Shown here one piece after another: positions 49,386 to 64,000 of a stretch of 64,000 nucleotides of DNA. The stretch's first letter is position 1. Every line of letters starts with the position of its first letter. Origin of the DNA: Lucifuga dentata. Lineage: Eukaryota; Chordata; Actinopteri; Ophidiiformes; Bythitidae. Position numbers and translations under genes: made by a program. The notes beneath the pieces were generated by a model. It was given only the letters and a program-made list of their open reading frames with translations. It did no database searches and had not been told where the DNA came from. The stretch covers positions 1-64,000 of the forward strand of contig VXCM01002182.1 of the NCBI GenBank assembly GCA_014773175.1. The letters run 5' to 3'.

Positions 49386-49809
49386 GTATGGGGGCCGTGA
49401 TCGTCTCTTCTGCTGGATGTTTCTCTCCTCTTCACGGCTTTGTCTCCTCCTTTGTACGGTCGCCGTGTGTCGCCGAGAGCAGGCATCGGTACATGGACCA
49501 GCACTCAGCCGCGGATCCGGGGATGAATCAACCCCAACAAAGAGCCTTTGAGATGGCAGTGTGCGCTTCTGCCTGGAGGGAGGAACGCATCAGGCTTTTC
49601 CAGGCAAGCGGCAGCCTGCAGTGTGCGGTTGCTTGAGAGCCAACCCTCCTCCTCCTCCTCCTCCTCGTCCCTGTGTGCATGCGAGAGAGCGTACAATGCC
49701 CGTGTGCCAGCAAATGTGTGTGCATGTGAGCGTACAGCAGTGTGTGTGAGTGTGTATGTGCGCAAGCCTTCCTGGAGGAGAGAAGCTCTCCTCTTCGCTG
49801 GACTGCAAG
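49386..49809 (+). promoter_or_regulatory. pak6: Putative pak6 5' non-coding exon and promoter
   Basis: GC-richer sequence with a (CCT)n run at 49648-49669 ends in GGACTGCAAG followed by the consensus donor GTAAGAGG at 49810. The position, 9 kb before the first pak6 coding exon and on the same strand, suggests the pak6 leader exon. The exon start is unknown, and other transcripts could use this donor. Confidence 0.5.
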
Positions 49810-52800
49810 GTAAGAGGAAATGACTGATCTGTTTTGTTCTCTCCGCTAACAATGATTTATCCCTCCAGAGCCGAGTTTCCTCTCTCCGCGGAGAGGAGAG
49901 TGGGAGAAATGAAAAGAGGCTTAGCGTCATTGATAAAGAGCAGGCTGGTGTATTCTCCGTCGGTAGGCATCAGCGGTGGAAGAGGAAGAGAGGAAGGAGG
50001 TGGAGAGGCTGAGAGCAGAATGCAGTATGGCCAGGTGTTTGTGTGGGGAGGAAGGAGAGGGCAAAGGGAGATTGAGAGGGTTGCTGGATACATTCATCCA
50101 TGGATTGCATGTCAAAGAAGCTTCACCTCCTCCTCCTTATCCTGACTCCTCAAAATCCCCACATCCTCTGTCTCCCTCTGTCTCCCTGGGTGTTGTTTTC
50201 AACCCCCCCAGCCTCTATTGCAAGGATGAGGATACAACAATCCCAAAATGTTCAGACAGTGTCTCTCAAAGATGGATCGCCCTACACAGTCTGTTCCATT
50301 TCCATTCTACTGTAGGAACAATGGACAGGAGCTTCCTGTTTTTACCATTGTCTGTACTAATGTGTACAAGGTGACTTTTTAGATGATCTCTGCTTCTACC
50401 ACAGCAAGAAGAATGCAGCTGCTGCACACACTTGAATGGATGGATGAAGCACTTTGACCTTAAATGTTTCAAAAAGGTGTTGTAAGAGAGCTTGCCTGAA
50501 CACAGGACACGTGTTCTGCGTTGGAACCTGTTCAGTCTTGTATAAAGTGTCTCTTTTGTACATCAGATACTAAAAGCCTGGAGAAAGTCAACCCAAGGCT
50601 ACTGTATCTAAAAATACAGTTTGAAGTCTAATGCAAACACGCTGATACCTTCATATGTACATATTGACTGTGACACATCAGTCATTTTACTCATGTTCCT
50701 CTAAATCTTGTTTTCCCTGTGAATGGGAGAGTTATGACGTTCCAGGCATGTATAGAATAGATGCAGAGGTGATCAATGCCAAACACACAGATTAGCTCAC
50801 ACTTTCTGGATGAGATGCATTAGTGTATTTATTATGTAATTCATTAGTCTGTGCCATAGATGGTAATGATGTTAACTAAGGCTCTGCAAGTTGTATCACA
50901 CTCTGCCTGCTGTGTGTTTATGTGTCAGGTTACTCATTGATATTCAAGGAAAAGGGGGAGGGAAAGGGTAGACAGGGTGACAGAGAAGGTCTCTGTGTGT
51001 GTGTGTGCACGCACACAGGCACGCTCACACACAGCTGGACATCTGCTTTGTTGAGGTTGATGTGTATACACTCCTGCATCTTCTCAAGCGATTAGTGTTT
51101 TTGGTGGCCCTCTCATGTCGCCCATCATCCCTTCATGCTGTTACAGGCCTACAGTGCAACTCATGGTGGCAATGTGTACTGGGACATTGACCAGTAGTGA
51201 TAAGGACCACACACAGACACACACACACACATACACACAGACATAGCACTCAGGTACAGTATGTGGTAGATCATCGTTCCCTGCTGTGCTCATGATGTTT
51301 TTCAGGAATGCTCATATCATCATAAGAGGACAGTGTGCATTACCAGCTTAGCATAGCTACTGGACATGACATGTCAAACACTAGGGATTAAAGTAGGCCG
51401 AATCCAAATTAGGACAATGTGCCTTCAGTCCCACTCTGGGGTGAAACAGCACCCATGCTGGGTGACAGAGGAAGGCAGCAGAGTCATTGCTGACTGATAC
51501 TATATAAAGACATATCCGTTTGTATTCAAGTGGTATGAGGTTAAAATGGCTGATGTTTTCTTGCTGTGATAGAAAAGCTGAGGTCTGGTCTAAAAATATA
51601 TATAAATCCAAGCTTTCAGAAGGACATGCATGTATATTAAAGCTGAGGCCCAGGGCATTAATAAATTAGACCCATGAGAAAAGAGTTGGGCTCTTACCAT
51701 TGGTTCAGCCTGACCATACATCTCCATCAGCAGAGCATCAAATTGTTCAAAGTACTCGTGAGAGCCAAGAGTATCTTTAATTAAACAGAGTGTTGTCAGT
51801 GCTGCATTTCCTTACTCTTCTCACTGCACTACAGTATACTACAGTACGCTTATGCTACAAGCATGCTTTCTTAAGTTAGAGATAGAAGCGGTGTGCTGAA
51901 TGTTTTATTTTTTTTTATTGCGATGAGTGTTATTCTAGTGATGTGTCAGCATCAGCGAGACATCCCATAAAAGCCTCAGGACATGAGAAGTGTTGCTTTT
52001 ACAGTGTCATTATGTTAAGGTGCTTGGAGTAGATAGAGGCCATCGCTTTTATTGTGCATTAATGTGTTAGTCCACGCTGCAAGGGACAACCCAGTTGTTT
52101 TGTTGTCCATTTACTCATCCTGGAAAATCAGCGGCAATATGATGGGGGGACAGAATGATGTGTGTTCTCCGTTGATGCAATTGTCCCGTCCTCAGATGCC
52201 CTTTACACTGGCCTTTTCAGTGTAGACAGAGCTGCCCAAGATGATGGAGAGAAAGGAGTTATGTCTTTAGAGTTTGTTTAGTTGCTGACCACAACATTGT
52301 GTCGCTAGATGAGACAAAAACATGTGAAACATTGATTGTCAGGGCTCTGAAAGCTCTCAGTTTGTGTTCTGTCTGTGTTCTTTTCCTTCAGCTCCCTTCA
52401 CTTTTTTTCCCCTCATCCCTTTCTTTCTCTTTCATCTTCTCCATCTCTTTTTATGGCAACGCATCCGAGCGCCTCCACTCTGCTTTCCTCCCCACACTCT
52501 TCCTTGTCCTGTCTTGACCTCTCATTTCTTGTTTCCCTCTTTCAATATTAACAGAAGTGATGTGCAGTCACACAGAGATGTCTGCCCTTGAAGTCCTGAC
52601 AGCCCACTTTGTCGGATGTGGACATCATTTTTCACGACACACCTTCAGAGCAAAAGAACATGACAGAAAAGCTCAGGGGTTGTTTACTTTCCCTTGGTGT
52701 CTAGAGTCCTTAAACCTTTCCTTGCAGATAATGTAAAGATTTGAGTGCATTTTAGAGCTACACATTATGCATTGCTGCAACGTTTGTGACATTTAAATTA

Positions 52801-53988
52801 TCCCGAGAAATGTTACAATCAATGAGCTCTCTGTGCGAAAGTGAGTCATCTCAGCTTAATGTTCATTTTTACAAAAGGTAATGTCACAATGGAAGGCAAA
52901 ATATGGACATAATCATGGACATGTTAGCATCACAATGTCATCATTTGCACACTCCTCACTGTAACTTCCTTTGTGGGTTCTTTGTGACACTTAGACTTTG
53001 CTGTTCATAAACTATACTGAATCTAGTTCATAGCATTCACTGTATGTGCCCTTGGCTATGCGCTACATGGCATCCTGAGTGTAGTCTTTTGTAGACATAT
53101 ACAGTAAATGCATCAAAAAGTTTGGAAACAGAAGACCACATCAACCAAATATAATTTTTCACCTTCATAGCTCCTCATCCTCATTTGTTTCCTTTTGTTC
53201 ATATGCTTTGGTGCTGGGAAAGACCTGCTTTTATGATTTTTGATGTTCAAAAAGGCCCAAAAATTTCTTGCAGCTACTGTGACATATATTGACTTTTTAG
53301 AGGTGGTTGCCGTGCGTCATTCCCTAACATTCCTTGTAATTCTGCATGCTTTGTCATGCATGATACATCAGACTACTCGCATGAAATATGCATGGAAGCA
53401 ATGTGTTATTCCATGTCATTGAATGCAGCTTATTACATCAGTTGTCGTCTCCTATCAACAATCCTTCCGTGTCTGCAGAGGTGACTTCAAAGCGAAAGCG
53501 GGCATCAACTTAAATCATAAACACTGCTACTGCACTGTCCAGTCACGTCTGGCACTTGTGTACCCTTTTTTATGCCCTCAGAAGGTGTGTGCGCCTGTGT
53601 GTGTGTGTGTGTGTTCACAGAGCACAATGAAGAGATGACCCAAACCAGACCCAGCCTCCCCACCACCACCACTCCCCCCCACCCCCTTGAGAGGCAAGGC
53701 AGTCTCATTACACTCAAAGGGCAAAACGGTCATCATAATGAAGCCGATAGAAGAGCAATTTGAAAGCCCTCACCAGCACACTGCAGAGTCCAAAAACAGC
53801 AGTTAAGACCTTGATGGTATCTATGCAGCTATAAAATAAATGTAGGGCTTGTATTCTGTGTAGTTGGATTATGCTTATACATGCACTGAAAAACACAAAA
53901 AAGAGGATTACTTCATATCCATCATCTCCCACCCTCACCTCACTATTTGACACAAATCTTGTACAAAACAAACACGTGTCTGGTGTGT

Positions 53989-53990
<2 letters not shown>

Positions 53991-54026
<36 letters not shown>
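53991..54026. repeat. (GA)n microsatellite
   Basis: GA run of about 17 units followed by a G-rich stretch (to about 54050), inside putative pak6 intron 1. Confidence 0.95.
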
Positions 54027-54031
<5 letters not shown>

Positions 54032-56089
54032 GGGATGGGGGGTGGGGGGAGATGATGTGTCCTAAAACTAGAACAATGAAGAACATGCTAATCCTGCAAG
54101 CACAGTCACCTGCATACACCCTACATGTCTGCATGCCTGCTAACAAAAAAAAGATACAGCAGAAATCAGGACAAATAGAAAAAAAAATCATTCAGCAGAG
54201 CTTGAAGCAGAATCCAGAAAATCCAATATCTCTCTTATCTCTCGATCCCCTCCCACTCATCCACAACTCCTGCTCTGGGTGATTTGAACATGAGAGGGAA
54301 GTAAGTATGCCCTCTCCTTTTCTGCCACAGTATTTGTTGGGAATGTATGGATTACCTGGTTGCATATCTGGATTGCATCAGAGTGTTGATCACTCTACCA
54401 GGTGAAGCTCCATCCTGATTGGTGTAATGAGAGTGGGTCTTTATAAAATGTGTGTTTATGATGAAGCGGTGACTCTGCAGAGAAATTAATATTCAGAGAA
54501 ACTGGGTCTATTTGCATGCCATTCACAATTTACAAGCTGCACAGTGTTGTTGTTTTTTTTTAAGGCGCTTGTTTTAGTCAGACTAAAAACTCAGCAGCTT
54601 TTTGTATTTGTGTGATTTTCAGTGATCCTTTTTATTCCTCATTGACATGATGTATGTGTGTTTAGGCCACACACTTGGATCTGTTTCAGTTTTGCTGCTG
54701 TACATGGTTGTAGGGATGGAAATAGTAGGGATGGAAATAACTAATGTAGCACAATTTCAGCATGACCTCATCCTCTCTGGCTTTTGATATCCCTGACAGA
54801 AGCTGGCTGAGTTTTGCATCAGCATTTTGATAGATTCAAGACAAGCCACTGAGGCATTGGGTCAGGTCCCTGCAGTTTAGAGGGATGTGACCAGAAAGTG
54901 TGATTATGCACTGTGCAAGTTCAGCTCTGTGCATACATATTATGCGAGGGGCTTAAAAATCAATAGCATATTATTATCAAGGCAGTCATAAGCTTGGCAG
55001 TCACAGAGGTCAATATAAGGCCAGTTGTGTGTGATTAAAGCTTGTAAATCAATAATTGCATCAACTTTTCAGTTCTTTTCACCCAGGCATGCTTCATCAT
55101 AGTGTGTGTGAGAGTGTGTTTCTACTTGCCCCTAATAACACAGTGGTTAGTTTGTATTTCCAGAGTCTTCAGAGGAACAGTGGTCTAGAATGTATAATGA
55201 ATACTGTGGAATGTTCTGCTGCTTTGAACTGATGAAGCTTGTTAAAGTATCACACGAAGCAGCCATCTGACTTGTGTTGGTATCAGCCCATTATTGCTTG
55301 CAGTGGAAGACTTTAACAGTTTGCATTTCACTCATGAGTAAATATTGATATACCGATCTGCCTTTACCGGATACATGAGCACCATGAGTAAATATTTGTT
55401 TGGGCGATGCCAGCATCTGCAGGTTGAACAGTTATCTAAGCAGGTACTCTCCCATGCAATAAGATAATGGTTTTCTGTTTTACATCTTGTTTTCTTAGAC
55501 TGCTTCAGTCAGTTGGTAAAAAGCCTTTCTGTGTTTTTAGAAAGAAAACTGCTCGCTCTAATACATCCAGGCTGACTTACTCATTGCTCAGATCCTCCCA
55601 CCTCCACCTCCTGAGAGCCCTCACACCATAATGTTCCATCAGCTAGAATATGTCTTTCACATATTAGCCTCTTGATTGAATTATTCTTAGAGGAGAGCTT
55701 GTCCGTGCAAGCAGTTTTCTTTACCCCCTTTCTTGTCTTCTGTAATGAGGCAGGTTCAGCTGATGTGACCAATGGGGCTGACCCCCTTTTTACCCCTTGG
55801 TGATGCGTTGGGGCGAATGGCATGGTTAGTCACTGATACGGCTCATAACAGGCACCGTTGATGCTGATTAGAGCCGTGCTGGTCTGAGGGCGGAGGTGGA
55901 GAGAGGAGATGCTGCCAGAGTGATCTCCTGCTGAGCAGTGGATGACTGCAGAACTCATTTCCTCAACACCCACCATTTCACAGTGCATGATGGGAGATTC
56001 TATCTGATGATGTGGGGGCACCTTGTAGTCTTCACATACATTAGGTTCTTTACAACAGATGGGTTCTAGGGAATTGAATATAGGTGCCT

Positions 56090-56480
56090 TCTTACCTCTG
56101 CCAAGGAGGTTATGTTTTCACTGGCATTTATTTTTATTTTTTTTATTTTTTATTATTTTATTTTTATTTATTTATTTATTTATTTATATTTATTTTTGTT
56201 TGTTTATTTGTTAATAGAATTACTCAAAAAATTAAGAACTGATTTTGACCAAACATTATCTTGGATCCAAAGGTGGATCCAGAATTTTAAAAATTATTTC
56301 TTAACATAGGGAGAAAGACCTAGCAATATTTTTGTCAGTTTATTCAAGTGTAATACACTAATTTGATGGAAAAACATCAGGAATATTTATTTCATGATAG
56401 ACTACCAATAAGTGTAATTTGGTCTGGATCTGGATCTAATGTATGTTGGACAGGAGGAACATTAATGGAATTGACAGAGT
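56090..56480 (+). repeat. Dispersed teleost repeat with a TTTA-rich core
   Basis: It starts with CCTCTGCCAAGGAGGTTATG, a block I recognise as common in percomorph fish genomes, followed by a TTTATT-rich stretch (56126-56209) and a segment reading GATTTTGACCAAACATTATC typical of the same repeat. Family and right limit are uncertain. Confidence 0.5.
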
Positions 56481-57141
56481 GACTATATAATGCACTGTAA
56501 ACAGATATTATTATTTGAATTGGAGCTGCTTTTTTAATGCATGAAACCATTTATGACATTAACAATAGTTGCAAAAATTGCTAGCAGAAAACCTTCCAAT
56601 AAAGTTGTATACATTTCTGATAGTCTCCTCACAAATGACTAGTACAGGTTTTTAATCTTACAAAAACAGTAGCCAGGCATTATAGAAAATTCCACAGCTT
56701 TTGGTTTATTATTCCACATACACTTCAGTTTCCAGATAGGAAATAGAGTTATGATTAAATTAACAGATCCAGAGAGTAACTTTATTTTACACCACACTGG
56801 CTACCTTCTGCTGAAATCAAAACTGTTTGGTTAGGATTTCTCTGCCCTCTGTACTGAGCTTATATAAAATAGCATTAATACTAATCATGGGACTTAAATA
56901 TGAATGATTATCTCCCAGTGCAGCTGCACAGCTCAGGAAATGAGATGTAATGTATTTAATTATTTCTTTACACTTGAATGGAAAAGCTGAAAATGCAGTA
57001 AACCTTGGTTAGCAGCTTGCCAAACTTCCATTGAAGGATTAATTTGTTACTCTCCAAGCAATCAAGGGCACACTCACACTTAATTAGGGTGGGATGTAAA
57101 GGGTTGGAGATTATGCCTGCTGTAGCATATTTGTGTTTGTA

Positions 57142-58407
57142 TATGCACTGATGATCAGCCACAACATTAAAACTACTGGCAAGTGAAGTGAATAACATGG
57201 ATCATCTTGTTACAATGGCACCTGTCAAGGGGTGGGATATATTAGGCAGCAAGTNGTGAATAACATGGATCATCTTGTTACAATGGCACCTGTCAAGGGG
57301 TGGGATATATTAGGCAGCAAGTCAACAACAGTCAGTTCTTGAAGTTGATGTGTTGGAAGCAGGAAAATGGGCAAGTATAAGGATCTGAGCGACTTTGACA
57401 AGGGCCAACTTGTGATGGCTAGACAAGTGGGTCAGAGCATCTCCAAAGCAGCAGGTCTTGTGGGGTGTTCCTGGTATGCAGTGGTCAGTACCTACCAAAA
57501 ATGGTCCAAGAAAGGACAACCTGTGAACTGGCGACAGGGTCATGGGTGTCCAAGGCTCATTGATGGGCATAGGGCGGCTAGCCCATCTGGTCCGATCTCA
57601 CAGATGAGCTACGGTAGCACAAATAGCTGAAAAATTGAATGATAAGATAGACAGGTGTCAGAACACACAGTGCATGGCAGCTTTGCTGCATATGAGGCTG
57701 TGTAGTCACAGACCACTCAGAGTGCCCATGCTGACCCCTGTCCACCACACAAAGTGCCTACAATGGGCATGTGAGCGTCAGAATTGGACCATGGAGCAAA
57801 GGAAGAAGGTGGCCTGGTCTGATGAATCACTTTTTCTATGTGGACAGTCGGGTGCATGTGTGTTGTTTACCTGGGGAAGAGATGTACCAGGATGCACTAT
57901 GGGAAGAAGGCGAGCCAGTGGAGGCAGTGTGATGAACTGGGCGATGTTCTGCTGGGAAACCTTGGGTCCTGGCATTCATGTGGATGTTACTGTGACAGGT
58001 ACCACCTACCCAAACATTGTTGCAGACCAAGTACACCCTTCATGGCAACAGTATTCCGTGATGGCAGCAGCCTCTTTCAGCAGGATAATGCACCCTGCCA
58101 CACTGCAAAAATTGTTCAGGAATGGTTTGTGGAACAGGACAAAGAGTTTAAGGTGTTGACTTGGCCTCCAAATTCCCCAGATCTCAGTCCAATCGAGCTG
58201 GGATGTGCTGGAAAAACAAGTCTGATCCATGGAGGCCCTACCTCACAACTTACAGGACTTAAAGGATCTGCTGCTAACGTCTTGGTGCCAGATACCAGGA
58301 CACCTTCAGAGGTCTTGTGGAGTCCATGCCTCAATAGGTCAGAGCTGTTTTAGGGGGACTTACACAATATTAGGCAGGCAGTTTTAATGTTGTGGCTGAT
58401 CGGTGTA
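57142..58407 (+). pseudogene. Decayed Tc1/mariner transposase element
   Basis: Terminal inverted repeats sharing GATCAGCCACAACATTAAAA lie at ~57152-57171 and, inverted, at ~58382-58401, with TA outside; the left copy has an extra TGA. Inside, the transposase is split over frames: an N-terminal helix-turn-helix part from 57367 ([20 protein letters not shown]), a middle part from 57635 ([12 protein letters not shown]) and a C-terminal part in the 57838 frame ([25 protein letters not shown]). The three catalytic positions of the Tc1 DDE triad (Asp in WSDES, Asp in QQDN, Glu in SPIE) are still readable, but in different frames, so the protein is broken. A false duplication lies in its 5' part. 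Confidence 0.9.
57188..57322. repeat. False tandem duplication inside the Tc1 relic
   Basis: Bases 57188-57254 and 57256-57322 are identical 67 bp copies around N at 57255. The element's true length is about 68 bp shorter. Confidence 0.88.
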
Positions 58408-58912
58408 TGTGTGCATGTCTTTGTGCTGTGTAACTTCTGCTAATGCATTGAAAGCCTGTGGGCACTGGCCAGGCCAGCCACATGCTCATCAGTAAAAGGG
58501 TACAGAGAATGAATAAGCCTTAATTGACCAGATATCCTTCATTACATGTGCTTACAAATCCATCCACTCTGCTTTGGAGCATTTCTCAGAGGTATACATG
58601 CAGTGACAGCCAGCAAGGCAGAGTGGAACATGCACCCAGATATGGAGCAGCTTTTAGAAAAGCCACTGCAATATTTTTGCAATGGCAAAGTGTTCACACA
58701 TGGAAAAACCATCTGTTGGCAGATTTCATTAGTACATACAGAGTAGAGAGTGCTTAGGCAGTGTCAATATCTAGTTAAGTTTGGTTTGCTAATGCTTAAG
58801 TTTCATGATTACTTGCTGTTTGTATTGTTGGGTCTATGTTTTTAAAATCTTAATACATTTCTCTGCAGGGACATTTTCAAGTGGAAAGCCTGTTGCTCTT
58901 GCAGACCTAAGG

Positions 58913-64000
<5,088 letters not shown>

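Larger units (their letters stand above)
49810..58868 (+). other. Putative pak6 intron 1
   Basis: This 9 kb has no coding exon recognised. It contains a (GT)n run near 53597-53612, a (GA)n run at 53991-54026, a TTTA-rich block at 56126-56209 and the Tc1 relic at 57142-58407. Several pyrimidine-rich tracts produce long but meaningless frames near 49.5-50.4 kb and 52.4 kb. Confidence 0.55.

Noticed and set aside
49505..50374. Several overlapping frames of 70-140 codons on both strands
   Set aside because: They arise from GC-rich, low-complexity sequence around the putative pak6 leader and lack conserved domains.

Overview
The window is nuclear DNA of a ray-finned fish, probably a spiny-rayed teleost. 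The evidence is AT-rich sequence with short introns and consensus GT-AG junctions, Tc1-type transposons and hAT-like MITEs, abundant (CA)n, (GA)n and (TATC)n microsatellites, and proteins that align along their length with vertebrate families. I assembled exons by hand from reading frame, phase and splice consensus. No RNA or database search was available.

Five protein-coding genes are readable. From left to right they are spint1 (minus strand, codons 25174 to 16211; hepatocyte growth factor activator inhibitor 1), ppp1r14d (plus, 28560-35775; a phosphorylation-dependent PP1 inhibitor), zfyve19/ANCHR (minus, 42167 to 38485; abscission checkpoint), bub1b/BubR1 (plus, 43230-45566; spindle checkpoint) and pak6 (plus, start codon 58913, running off the right edge inside the kinase domain). 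As I remember the human map, ZFYVE19-PPP1R14D-SPINT1 and BUB1B-PAK6 are also neighbours on chromosome 15q15, so the block is an ancestral vertebrate arrangement with the two groups brought together here. Left of spint1 about 13 kb shows no recognisable gene, only one orphan candidate exon on the minus strand near 13.3-13.5 kb; human RHOV and VPS18 have no visible counterpart.

The most notable observation is bub1b. The readable gene ends right after the GLEBS (Bub3-binding) motif, giving about 429 residues against more than 1000 in human BubR1. All N-terminal checkpoint modules are intact (KEN1, TPR, ABBA1, KEN2, ABBA2, GLEBS), but the B56-phosphatase-binding region and the C-terminal (pseudo)kinase are missing. 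A stop codon, a 3' UTR and a polyadenylation signal follow, and no kinase exon is visible before pak6. It looks like a Mad3-type protein made from a vertebrate BubR1 gene. zfyve19 and bub1b start about 1.06 kb apart, back to back, around a TATA-less promoter with a perfect GTCACGTGAC palindrome beside the zfyve19 start and ETS, CRE-like, CCAAT and CHR-like motifs.

Repeats: a degenerate Tc1 element (36152-36955) sits in the probable 3' UTR of ppp1r14d; a second Tc1 relic (57142-58407) and a LINE 3' fragment (59923-60480, minus) lie near or in pak6 introns. Single N bases occur at 17 places. Most lie in homopolymers, but six are flanked by identical 63-67 bp copies and appear to be false tandem duplications from contig joining; one of them copies the edge of a zfyve19 exon.
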